The notes beneath the pieces are model-generated. The model saw only the letters and a program-made list of their open reading frames with translations, made no database searches and was not told where the DNA came from. Shown in pieces: positions 1 through 6,422 of a stretch of DNA of 12,730 bases; within the stretch, counting starts at the first letter, position 1, and each line of letters begins with the position of its first letter. This stretch comes from CAZRIT01 sp964600225 (GTDB taxonomy: Bacteria; Bacillota; Clostridia; Christensenellales; CAG-138): NCBI GenBank assembly GCA_964600225.1, contig CAZRIT010000057.1, positions 1 to 12,730 on the forward strand, in the 5' to 3' direction. A program made the position numbers and the translations under genes.

Positions 1-62
1 GTTATGGGGGGTTCGGGGGGCCGTAAGGGGGAAATCGGAATCCCCCTCGGCCCCCCGATATG
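1..62. repeat. 60-bp GC-rich hairpin repeat, left copy
   Basis: A long imperfect hairpin: a 10-bp arm (14-23, CGGGGGGCCG) pairs perfectly with 48-57, then after a 2-nt bulge (24-25) a 7-bp arm (26-32) pairs with 41-47, leaving an 8-nt loop. A near-identical copy lies in inverted orientation at 12631-12690, with one indel in the G-run and a few substitutions. Two copies within 13 kb suggest a dispersed intergenic element. The left edge of this copy is the window edge, so its true boundary is unknown. It also yields Gly/Pro-rich spurious ORFs on both strands, which I do not call as genes. Confidence 0.8.
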
Positions 63-430
63 TTTACGCAAATACCAAGGAACGGTTGCCCGCTGTGTCG
101 GCGGGCGGAAGCGACCAATGCTCCGCCGCAGCGGGGGGTTGGGTACGTTGTTCCCTGACGGGAGCAAAGATTCCTCGCATGCGCTCGGAATGACACGATG
201 GTTGTCATTCTGAGGAGCGCAGCTTTCACCCGTGTCATTCTGAGGAGCGTAGCGACGAAGAATCTGTTCCGCCGCAGCGGCACAGGCACGTTGTTCCCTG
301 CGGGAGCAAAGATTCCTCGCCAAGGCCCTTCGGCGGGATGCGCCTCAGGGCGACGCTGCGGCGTCGGCTCGGAATGACACGACGCGTATACTGCGGCGTC
401 GGCTCAGGATGACAATGGCTATGCTCCGGC
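60..430. repeat. Intergenic repeat mosaic (CATTCTGAGGAGCG family)
   Basis: No credible gene lies here. The motif TGTCATTCTGAGGAGCG occurs in direct orientation at about 203-219 and 233-250. Its inverse form, CTCGGAATGACA or CTCAGGATGACA, occurs at about 184-195, 368-379 and 403-414. A composite unit (CCGCAGCGG, ACGTTGTTCCCTG, GGGAGCAAAGATTCCTCGC) occurs twice, at about 125-178 and 270-320. A 24-bp unit ending in the inverse motif is tandemly repeated at 356-379 and 391-414. A 6-bp GC hairpin sits at 88-106. The motif resembles repeats common between genes in many bacteria. The mosaic looks like nested or decayed copies of one family. Confidence 0.75.
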
Positions 431-453
431 AGACCGGGTAGGCTTTTTGCAAA

Positions 454-484
454 AACGCTTTCATTGCGGGAGCGTTCTTTTTTT
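454..484 (+). terminator. Rho-independent terminator
   Basis: A 9-bp stem (454-462 with 468-476, including two G-T wobbles) and a 5-nt loop are followed by CTTTTTTTG. The run of Ts is on the plus strand, so it stops plus-strand transcription. No plus-strand gene lies upstream inside the window. It therefore either ends a gene to the left of the window, stops transcription out of the repeat region, or acts as an attenuator for the penicillin-binding protein gene, which starts 55 bp downstream. The minus-strand side has only five Ts and is a weaker signal. Confidence 0.7.
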
Positions 485-538
485 GCCGCACGGCGGATTT
501 CGGAATAGTTTTTCGCCGCTCAACGCAAAGTATGTTCT

Positions 539-2869
539 ATGAAGAATACGCTGGGTGCATACGCCGTTTCGTATCGGGTATACCGCCGCAAGCGGCGCAG
601 GCGCATCGTCTTTGCCGTGCTGCTGTTGGGTCTTGCCGCGCTGATGTTTGCCATGAGCGCGGTGTTTGGCATGGACGCCTGGCACAAGCTGGACGTATCC
701 AAGATTATCGATGTGCCGCAATCGCTCATCCTGTACGATCGCGACGGGCGGGAGATTACCACCCTGCACGCCGCGGAGGACCGCATCTGGGTGCCGCTTT
801 CGACCGTTCCCAAGCACACGCGCGATGCGTTCATCGCCGCCGAGGACGCGCGCTTTTACGATCATTTCGGCGTGGATGTGGTGCGCATCCTGGGCGCGGC
901 GTGGGCGGATATCAAGGCGGGCGCGTATGTGCAGGGCGCTTCCACCATCAGCCAGCAGCTCATCAAGCTCAGCCATCTCAGCGCCGATAAAAAGATGGAG
1001 CGCAAGCTGGAGGAAGCGGTGCTGGCCTTTCAATTGGAGCAGCGCTATGGCAAGGACGCGATATTGGAGATGTACCTCAACTACGTCTATTTCGGCGGCG
1101 GCTACTATGGTGTGGAGGCCGCGGCGCGCGGCTATTTCGGCGTGCACGCCGATGCGCTCACCCCCGCGCAGAGCGCGCAGCTTGCGGGCATTTTGAAATC
1201 CCCGTCGCGCTACGCCCCGCATCTGCGGCCCGAGGCCAGCCTGGGCAGGCGTAACGTGGTGCTGGAGCTGATGCGTGACTACGGTTTTTTGGATGCGGTC
1301 ACCTATGATGCTGCCGTTACGGAGGAGGTGCGCCTCGTCCACGGCACGGTCAAGCCCAGGCGCGGTTACTATGTGGACTGCGCATTGCAGCAGGCCTGCG
1401 AACAGCTCAACATCAGCATGGATGCGCTGCTGGCGGGCGGATACCGCATCCATACCTATATGGACGCGCCGCTGCAAGCCGAGTGCGAGGCGCTGTTTGC
1501 CGACGCGCTGAACTTTCCCGTGTCGCAATCGGGCGAGGCTTCCGAGGGCGCGGCCGTGGTGGTGCAGATTCAAACGGGCGGCGTGGCGGCGCTCATGGGC
1601 GGGCGGGAGAACGATGTTGCGCTGGCGTTCAACCGCGCCGTGCGCATCCGCCGCCAGCCGGGCTCGGTCATCAAGCCCATATTGGTCTATGCGCCCGCGC
1701 TGGAATCGGGCTATACGGCGGCCACGATGCTGCTGGATGAGCAGGCGGATTTCATGGGCTATCGCCCGGGCAACGCGGGCGATGCGTACCTGGGCTGGGT
1801 GACCATGCGCGAGGCCGTTACCAAATCCTTAAACGTGCCCGCCGTATCGGTCATGTCGCAGCTTGGCGTGGACAGCGCTAAGGCGTTTGCTGCCATGCTG
1901 GGCGTCACCTTTGACCCGCGCGATCAAAGCCTGGCGCTGGCGCTCGGCGGGTTTACCTATGGCGTATCGCCCATGCAGATGGCGGGCGCATACGCGGCCT
2001 TCGGCAACGGCGGCGTGTACAACGCGCCCACGACCATCCAACGCATCACCGATGCATCGGGAAACGTGCTGCATCAAAACGTGCCGCTCGGGCGGCGCGT
2101 GATGCAGGCTTCCAACGCCTATGTGCTCACCAGCATGCTCCAAAGCGCCGTCAAAAGCGGTACGGGCAGGCGGCTGGGCGAGCTTGGCATCCCGCTGGCG
2201 GGCAAAACAGGTACCACGGGCGACAGCACGGGCAACCGCGATATCTGGATGGCCGCATACAATCCTGAGTACGCCGCCGCCGTGTGGATGGGGTTTGACG
2301 ACGCTGCCGAGGGGCGCGCGCTGCCCGATACCGCCACCGGAGGCACCTATCCCGCGGCCATGCTGGCCGCGCTGTACGAAAGCCTGTATGCATCGTCATC
2401 CGCGCCCGATTTTACCGTGCCAAGCGGCGTACGCGAGTACCGTATCGATTCGCACACCCTCGACAACGAGCATGTGGCCGTGCTGGCCAGCGCGCTGACG
2501 CCCGAGACGGAATCCTACGCGGAGGTGTTTGTGGTGGGCACGGAGCCAAGGGAAGTCAGCAACTACTGGCAGATACCCGCCCCGCCCGATCGCATCACCG
2601 CCGTGGCGGGCGACGGCTCGGCGCTGATCTATTTTGAAACGCCGGGGCGGTACATGCTCTATCGCCTCTACCGCGAGGATAAGGACGGCAAATCCGTGCT
2701 GGTGGGCGAGTTCTCGGGCGAACATGGCAGCGTGTCGTACGAGGACGCCGATGTGCCAAAGAAAGGCCTGTACCGCTATTACGTCATCCCCGTGCACCCG
2801 CGGCTCACCATCGACGGCCAGCCCGTCACGGGCGAGGCCTCCTACCGCGTATCCGTCAGGATCGGGTAA
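539..2869 (+). CDS. Class A penicillin-binding protein (PBP1A-like)
   Basis: A 776-aa bifunctional peptidoglycan synthase anchored in the cytoplasmic membrane: it polymerises lipid II into glycan strands and cross-links the stem peptides. A basic cytoplasmic tail (RRKRRRR, 16-22) precedes one membrane helix (about 23-43). The GT51 glycosyltransferase domain shows the EDARFYDHFG motif (102-111, catalytic Glu102) and GASTISQQ (133-140). The transpeptidase carries SVIK (Ser376, Lys379), SLN (430-432) and KTG (556-558), so both activities look intact. The last ~120 residues are beta-rich and resemble a fibronectin type III-like tail. It is the only plus-strand gene and converges on mgtE. There is no recognisable Shine-Dalgarno site before 539 and no alternative Met nearby, so the start rests on the fit of the N-terminus to the family. 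Gene name (ponA/mrcA/pbpF type) cannot be decided. Confidence 0.93.
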   Translation: MKNTLGAYAVSYRVYRRKRRRRIVFAVLLLGLAALMFAMSAVFGMDAWHKLDVSKIIDVPQSLILYDRDGREITTLHAAEDRIWVPLSTVPKHTRDAFIAAEDARFYDHFGVDVVRILGAAWADIKAGAYVQGASTISQQLIKLSHLSADKKMERKLEEAVLAFQLEQRYGKDAILEMYLNYVYFGGGYYGVEAAARGYFGVHADALTPAQSAQLAGILKSPSRYAPHLRPEASLGRRNVVLELMRDYGFLDAVTYDAAVTEEVRLVHGTVKPRRGYYVDCALQQACEQLNISMDALLAGGYRIHTYMDAPLQAECEALFADALNFPVSQSGEASEGAAVVVQIQTGGVAALMGGRENDVALAFNRAVRIRRQPGSVIKPILVYAPALESGYTAATMLLDEQADFMGYRPGNAGDAYLGWVTMREAVTKSLNVPAVSVMSQLGVDSAKAFAAMLGVTFDPRDQSLALALGGFTYGVSPMQMAGAYAAFGNGGVYNAPTTIQRITDASGNVLHQNVPLGRRVMQASNAYVLTSMLQSAVKSGTGRRLGELGIPLAGKTGTTGDSTGNRDIWMAAYNPEYAAAVWMGFDDAAEGRALPDTATGGTYPAAMLAALYESLYASSSAPDFTVPSGVREYRIDSHTLDNEHVAVLASALTPETESYAEVFVVGTEPREVSNYWQIPAPPDRITAVAGDGSALIYFETPGRYMLYRLYREDKDGKSVLVGEFSGEHGSVSYEDADVPKKGLYRYYVIPVHPRLTIDGQPVTGEASYRVSVRIG

Positions 2870-2899
2870 AAAAAGCCCCGTCCGTGGGAACGGGCGGGG
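2868..2899 (-). terminator. Terminator of the mgtE unit
   Basis: A 10-bp GC-rich stem (2876-2885 with 2890-2899, one G-U pair) and loop 2886-2889 are preceded on the plus strand by seven As, which become the U-tract on the minus strand. It would end transcription arriving from mgtE about 180 nt after its stop codon. The U-tract shares bases with the TAA stop of the convergent penicillin-binding protein gene. For plus-strand transcripts the same hairpin lacks an immediate T-run, so its use in that direction is uncertain. Confidence 0.75.
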
Positions 2900-2923
2900 G
2901 AACGGGGAACGGTTTCTTTTGAC

Positions 2924-2950
2924 GTTTTCTCTTTTTGAAAAAAGAGAAAC
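2924..2950. repeat. A/T-rich hairpin in the convergent intergenic region
   Basis: TTTCTCTTTTT (2926-2936) is complementary to the run ending in AAGAGAAA (2938-2949). No T-run follows on either strand, so it is not a standard terminator. It resembles the hairpin at 8937-8962 in layout: a pyrimidine arm, GAAAA at the turn, a purine arm, then another A-rich AGAAAC/AGAAAA-type segment. The rest of 2870-3075 holds a 10-bp palindrome AGGCATGCCT (3035-3044) nested inside a 7-bp inverted repeat (2998-3004 with 3047-3053). I see no gene in it. Confidence 0.5.
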
Positions 2951-3075
2951 AGAAAAACTCACAGATAACTCTTGTTAGGCAGATGTGTTCTCTCGATCAT
3001 GGAGGGAGCGCAGCCTAATTTTCCTGTCAGGCAGAGGCATGCCTTTCTCCATGTTATTGCAGAGGCGCGCACCCC

Positions 3076-4416
3076 TCACCCAATCCCGCTCAGCAGGTGC
3101 GTAGCGATGGTAAAGAACGCAAAGATCGAGCACGCGTCGGTGATGGTGGTGATGATGGGCGCCGCCATGATGGCGGGGTCGAGCTTGAGCGCCTTGGCGA
3201 CCATCGGCAGCAGGCACCCCAGCGACTTGGCCACCACCACCGTGACAATCAGCGTCATGCTGACCACCGCCGCAATCAGGGGTTGTCCGTACTGTATCCA
3301 TATGCGCGCAAAGTTGACCAGCGCCAGCGCCGCGCCGCACAGCACCGCCACGCGCACTTCCTTCCACCAAACCTGAAAGATATCGCTCAGCTCAATTTCA
3401 TCCAGCGCCATGCCGCGGATAATCATTGTGGAGGCCTGGCTGCCGCTGTTGCCGCCCGTATCCATGAGCATGGGGATGAACGATACCAGCAGCGGCACGG
3501 CCGCGATGGCGCCCTCGTAGCGCTGCAGCAGCGCGCCCGACACCATGGCCGAAAACATCAGTATCACCAGCCACACGATGCGGTTCCTGGCCAGCGTCAG
3601 CACGGACGTTTTCATGTAGGTGTCCTCGCTGGGCGTCATGGCCGCCATGCGCTCGAAGTCCTCTGTGTTTTCCTCCTGCATCACGTCCACCGCGTCGTCG
3701 ATGGTGATGATGCCAACCAGGCGTTGCTCGTTATCCACCACGGGCAGCGCCAGCAGATCGTAGTGGGAGAACATCTTGGCAATATCCTCGCGGTCGTCCA
3801 GCGTGCGCACGCAGATGGGGTCGGGCGTCATGATGTTGCCCACAAGCGCCGCGGGGTCGGCCAGCAGCAGCTCCAGCACGCTCACCACGCCCAAAAGCTT
3901 TCTTTGCGGGCTGGTGACGTAGCAGTTGTAGACGGTCTCCTTGTCGATGCCCGTGTTTCGGATGACGGTGAACGCATCCTGCACGGTCAGGGTTTCGCGC
4001 AGATACACATATTCGCAGGTCATCAGCGAGCCCGCCGAATCGTCGGGGTAGTTGAGGTACTGGTTGATGAGGCGGCGGTTTTTGAGCGAGGAGTTGCGTA
4101 AAACCCGTTGCACAACGTTGGCGGGCATCTCCTCGACCATGTCGACATAGTCGTCCAGATACATGCCGTCGAGGATGTACGCCAGCTCCGTATCGGTCAG
4201 CGCCTCGATGATGCGCTGCTGCACGTCGCCCTCCAGATAGGCAAAGGTTTCCGCCGCCGTCTCCTTGGGCAGCAGCCGAAACAGACGGAGCAGAACCTCG
4301 CGCTCTTCGACCTCCTCAAAGATCTCCGCGATGTCGGCTTCGTGCATGGTTTGAATGGCTTGTTTGACTTCCGGGTATTTCTTTTCTTCCAGAAGCGAGA
4401 GAACACGATCAATCAT
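3076..4416 (-). CDS. mgtE: Magnesium channel/transporter MgtE
   Basis: A 446-aa inner-membrane Mg2+ channel of about usual family length. Order of parts: a cytosolic N domain of helical repeats (about 1-125), a tandem CBS pair (about 133-190 and 196-250) that senses cytosolic Mg2+, a connecting helix, and a membrane domain (about 278-446) with five hydrophobic segments. Family signatures include LMDTGGNSGSQAST (317-330) and TDACS in the last helices, where Asp427 corresponds to the ion-binding Asp of the pore. The start has AAAGGA 8 nt upstream. It is last in a minus-strand run after a metallophosphoesterase, but a separate promoter and a 25-codon leader ORF lie between them, suggesting independent control. 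It terminates against the convergent penicillin-binding protein gene. No frameshift or missing key residue seen. Confidence 0.96.
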   Translation of the reverse strand: MIDRVLSLLEEKKYPEVKQAIQTMHEADIAEIFEEVEEREVLLRLFRLLPKETAAETFAYLEGDVQQRIIEALTDTELAYILDGMYLDDYVDMVEEMPANVVQRVLRNSSLKNRRLINQYLNYPDDSAGSLMTCEYVYLRETLTVQDAFTVIRNTGIDKETVYNCYVTSPQRKLLGVVSVLELLLADPAALVGNIMTPDPICVRTLDDREDIAKMFSHYDLLALPVVDNEQRLVGIITIDDAVDVMQEENTEDFERMAAMTPSEDTYMKTSVLTLARNRIVWLVILMFSAMVSGALLQRYEGAIAAVPLLVSFIPMLMDTGGNSGSQASTMIIRGMALDEIELSDIFQVWWKEVRVAVLCGAALALVNFARIWIQYGQPLIAAVVSMTLIVTVVVAKSLGCLLPMVAKALKLDPAIMAAPIITTITDACSIFAFFTIATHLLSGIG

Positions 4417-4422
4417 GTTGCA

Positions 4423-4452
4423 CGTCCTTTCTTGCAGAACGGCGAACAGACG
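4423..4452 (-). promoter_or_regulatory. Candidate hairpin hiding the mgtE ribosome site
   Basis: In the minus-strand RNA, CGTCTGTTC (4452-4444) can pair with GAAAGGACG (4431-4423) over 9 positions with one G-A mismatch and one U-G wobble, leaving a 12-nt loop. The 3' arm contains the mgtE Shine-Dalgarno sequence AAAGGA (4425-4430). The 5' arm begins 8 nt after the stop codon of the leader ORF, so a ribosome at that stop would cover it and free the site. The complementarity is seen; the regulatory role is inferred. Confidence 0.4.
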
Positions 4453-4459
4453 GGAAGGC

Positions 4460-4537
4460 TTACTCCCTATGATACGCCGTGCTGCGGTATGCGGTTATCA
4501 AACGGGTACTCGGGTAAGGCCCGGCGTCCATATTCAT
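4460..4537 (-). CDS. Putative 25-aa leader peptide upstream of mgtE
   Basis: A short ORF with ATG at 4537, TAA at 4460-4462, 43 nt before mgtE. It has AAAGGAG at 4542-4548. The spacing to the first ATG is only 4 nt, but codon 3 is also ATG with 10-nt spacing, so either could start. The peptide begins MNMDAGPYPSTRL and ends AYHRE; it has an early Asp, two Pro in GPYP and several Arg. It resembles no protein family I know. Regulatory leader peptides are known ahead of bacterial Mg2+ transport genes (for example the Pro-rich MgtL of Salmonella), and the position here is the same in kind. It lies about 30 nt after a predicted transcription start, as expected for a leader. Codons 6-9 can pair with the RNA around its own stop codon, giving a possible alternative fold. 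It could still be a chance ORF. Confidence 0.5.
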   Translation of the reverse strand: MNMDAGPYPSTRLITAYRSTAYHRE

Positions 4538-4573
4538 GGTTCTCCTTTCGCTTAGATTGTGATTGGCAAGGTC

Positions 4574-4602
4574 ATTTTATCAGACGAATCCGCCCCGCGC
4601 AA
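4574..4602 (-). promoter_or_regulatory. Promoter for the mgtE leader (extended -10)
   Basis: On the minus strand: TTGCGC (4597-4602), a 17-bp spacer, then TAAAAT (4574-4579) preceded by TGA, giving the extended -10 form TGnTAAAAT. The -35 is weak (3 of 6), which an extended -10 can offset. Expected start near 4567, about 30 nt before the leader ORF. Confidence 0.55.
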
Positions 4603-4645
4603 GGCCGTGAGGCGAAAATCATTGACTTTTTTTCGGGCGAATTTG

Positions 4646-5329
4646 CTATACAATCCGCCTTGGCGCAAAGCCGACATGGTCGGCGGAGACGCAGGTATAT
4701 TGCACCCCGCGGCAATCGCCCTCAAACGCGTTGCGGCAGGCCGCGCCGTGCAGGTGCGCGTATACCACCTGCTCGATGGCGTTGGCTTCAATGATCTGTG
4801 TAAAGGCCGAGCCGCCGCCCTTTTCGGTAAACGGGGGGAAGTGCATCATGATGAGCCTGCGCTTGCCCTGCTCCATGGCGGATATCGACAGCGTCAGCCG
4901 CTGCAGCTCGCGCAGAAAGACTTTTTGGTCGCTTTCACGGAAGTTTGCGCTGTTGGGGCACAGCCATCCGCGCGTGCCGCCGATGGTCCACTCGCCAAAG
5001 GTGACGGCGTCGTTTTGAATGGCCTGCGTGTTGGGCGCGAGCGCCGCGCGTACGCGCGTCAGGCTGCTCCACCAATAATCGTGGTTGCCCTTTAGCAGCA
5101 GCTTGCGGCCCGGCAGCGCGCCGATAAATGCCAGATCGGGCAGCGCGTCGCACGGCTGCATGGCCCAGCTGATATCGCCCGGGACGAGCACAAGATCCTC
5201 GTCCGTGACGGTTTGCCGCCAGGCGTCGGACAGGCGTTGGGTGTGGTTTTGCCAGCGCTCGCCGAAGATATCCATCGGTTTATCGACCAGGTGGGACAGA
5301 TGAAGGTCGCCAATGGCGTAGATGTGCAT
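4646..5329 (-). CDS. Metallophosphoesterase (calcineurin-like)
   Basis: A 227-aa soluble phosphohydrolase with the complete two-metal site of the calcineurin-like superfamily: GDLHLS (Asp8, His10), PGDISW (Asp52), KGNHDYWW (Asn82, His83), MMHFPP (His163) and YAHLHG (192-194). The length and the DISWAM/NHDYWW forms fit a group of uncharacterised bacterial phosphoesterases; substrate unknown, so no symbol is given. The start has GGAGG (5338-5342) 8 nt upstream. It sits 87 bp after the zinc-ribbon gene, with which it is probably co-transcribed, and before the mgtE leader. No clear terminator separates it from mgtE: an 8-bp stem just after its stop is followed by As, not Us, in the minus-strand RNA. 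Some read-through into mgtE is therefore likely. Confidence 0.9.
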   Translation of the reverse strand: MHIYAIGDLHLSHLVDKPMDIFGERWQNHTQRLSDAWRQTVTDEDLVLVPGDISWAMQPCDALPDLAFIGALPGRKLLLKGNHDYWWSSLTRVRAALAPNTQAIQNDAVTFGEWTIGGTRGWLCPNSANFRESDQKVFLRELQRLTLSISAMEQGKRRLIMMHFPPFTEKGGGSAFTQIIEANAIEQVVYAHLHGAACRNAFEGDCRGVQYTCVSADHVGFAPRRIV

Positions 5330-5354
5330 GTTGGCGGCCTCCTTTCATACGCAT

Positions 5355-5380
5355 ATCGGCCGCCTGCTGCGGCGGCCGAT
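5355..5380. repeat. Perfect 10-bp inverted repeat between two genes
   Basis: ATCGGCCGCC (5355-5364) is the exact reverse complement of 5371-5380, with a 6-nt loop. No T-run follows on either strand. It lies in the 87-bp gap between the zinc-ribbon and phosphoesterase genes, 12 nt upstream of the latter's Shine-Dalgarno site. It may be an RNA processing or stability hairpin, or a leaky terminator. Confidence 0.55.
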
Positions 5381-5416
5381 GGGGGTGACGGAAAAACGGG
5401 TCAGGTCGCGCGCGGC

Positions 5417-5728
5417 CTATGCGTCCTCCTCCTCGTCGGGTTCCTCCTCGGCGAGAACCTCGTCAAACGCCGCGTCCAGCTCGGCGGCGTTCTCCAGCTC
5501 CGTCTGCCGCTTTTGCTCGCGCAGGCAGTCAATGCACAGCTCGCTGCCGTGCACCGTGGGCTTTTCGCCGCACTCGGTGCAGATGAGGATTTCCTCATCC
5601 TCGGTCGGCTCCTCGCGGTTGCTCTTGCGCTGCCAGAGGCGGCGCAGCTCGCTTTGGCATACGTCGCACAGCTCCGCGTCGCCGCGGACATAGTTGAGTT
5701 CGCATTTGGGGCATTTCTTTAACGCCAT
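5417..5728 (-). CDS. Small double zinc-ribbon protein
   Basis: A 103-aa cytosolic protein with two similar metal-binding modules, each CxxC-x11-CxxC: Cys6/9/21/24 (starting KKCPKCELNY) and Cys50/53/65/68 (starting ICTECGEK). Both share the pattern G-x-(A/S)-E-L-C-x-x-C at the second half, which points to internal duplication. A basic Arg/Lys segment links them (28-38). The last ~25 residues are very acidic (EEEPDEEEDA). The N-terminus resembles conserved hypothetical proteins of Clostridia. Nucleic-acid or protein binding is plausible for zinc ribbons, but the sequence gives no function. Start supported by GGAGG (5737-5741), 8 nt upstream, and by a good promoter ending 43 nt before it. First gene of the phosphoesterase-mgtE unit. 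Confidence 0.85.
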   Translation of the reverse strand: MALKKCPKCELNYVRGDAELCDVCQSELRRLWQRKSNREEPTEDEEILICTECGEKPTVHGSELCIDCLREQKRQTELENAAELDAAFDEVLAEEEPDEEEDA

Positions 5729-5770
5729 GTGTTCGCCCTCCGTGCCCTTATTCAGGGTATTACGGTGGAT

Positions 5771-5799
5771 ATTATGCTAAAGAATGCCCGACATGTCAA
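5771..5799 (-). promoter_or_regulatory. Strong sigma-A-type promoter for the zinc-ribbon unit
   Basis: On the minus strand: TTGACA (5794-5799, full consensus), a 17-bp spacer, then CATAAT (5771-5776, 5 of 6). Expected start near 5764, about 36 nt before the ATG. The -35 overlaps the TGA stop of engB (5796-5798), so the two units abut without a separate intergenic terminator that I can see. Confidence 0.8.
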
Positions 5800-6422
5800 G
5801 AGTCTGTTGTGTCGGAAGGGATAATTGGGCGCAGGCTGTCCGCGGCAATCTGCCCGATGCGGGCAAGCAGGGCGTCCTTTCCCTGGTTGGTTTCCACCGA
5901 AAACGGGATGGCAAACGGCGGCGCTCCCAGCTTTTTGGCCACGGCGTTGGCCGCCTGCACGCGTTTGGCGGCGGAGAGCTTATCCGCCTTGGTCGCAATC
6001 AGCGTAAACGGAATGCCGTAGTAGAGCACCCATTGAAACATCTGTTTGTCCTCCGCCGTGGGGTCGTGGCGGATATCGAGCAGCAAAAACAGGTGGCTGA
6101 CGCGGCCCGATTTCAAATAATCCTCGATGAGGCTGCCCCAGCTTGCCCGCTCGGTCTTGCTGGCGCGGGCAAACCCGTAGCCGGGCAGATCGACCAGGTA
6201 CAGCGAGCCATTGATGGTAAAGTAGTTGATGAGCCGCGTTTTACCCGGCGTGGACGAAATGCGCGCCAGCTTGCGGCGGTTGGTCAGGCAGTTGATGAGG
6301 CTGGATTTGCCGACGTTGCTGCGGCCGACCATGGCGATTTCGCACGGCAAAACGGGCGGGTAGGAGCCGCCCGTTCCGACGCTGTGGATGAATTCCGCTT
6401 GCTTAATGGCGAATGGTTCCAT
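5796..6422 (-). CDS. engB: Ribosome biogenesis GTPase EngB (YsxC/YihA)
   Basis: A 208-aa Ras-like GTPase needed for late assembly of the large ribosomal subunit. Motifs in order: G1 GRSNVGKS (33-40), G2 region with STPGKT (57-62), G3 DLPG (78-81), G4 TKAD (144-147), G5 region FSVET (174-178). Length is normal for the family. I place the start at 6422, not at the upstream ATG (6437): GGAGG (6429-6433) lies 6 nt before 6422 and itself falls between the two ATGs. The gene overlaps the end of lon by 20 nt, so the two are translationally close and surely co-transcribed; lon-engB is also the order in Bacillus (lonA-ysxC). The stop codon overlaps the -35 box of the next unit. Confidence 0.96.
   Translation of the reverse strand: MEPFAIKQAEFIHSVGTGGSYPPVLPCEIAMVGRSNVGKSSLINCLTNRRKLARISSTPGKTRLINYFTINGSLYLVDLPGYGFARASKTERASWGSLIEDYLKSGRVSHLFLLLDIRHDPTAEDKQMFQWVLYYGIPFTLIATKADKLSAAKRVQAANAVAKKLGAPPFAIPFSVETNQGKDALLARIGQIAADSLRPIIPSDTTDS

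Noticed and set aside
2..289. 95-codon minus-strand reading frame over the left repeats
   Set aside because: It is a translation of the hairpin and CATTCTGAGG repeats, with repeated LLRMT-type segments, and has no ribosome site.
461..1573. Long minus-strand open frame opposite the penicillin-binding protein gene
   Set aside because: Antisense shadow of a clear GT51/transpeptidase gene in GC-rich DNA; His/Arg/Gly-rich with no family features.
4417..4600. M-box (ykoK) Mg2+ riboswitch before mgtE
   Set aside because: I looked for its conserved segments and did not recognise them, and the leader ORF occupies much of the space. A covariance-model scan is needed to be sure.
4628..4661. Terminator after the phosphoesterase gene
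   Set aside because: An 8-bp stem is present but the minus-strand RNA has As, not Us, after it.
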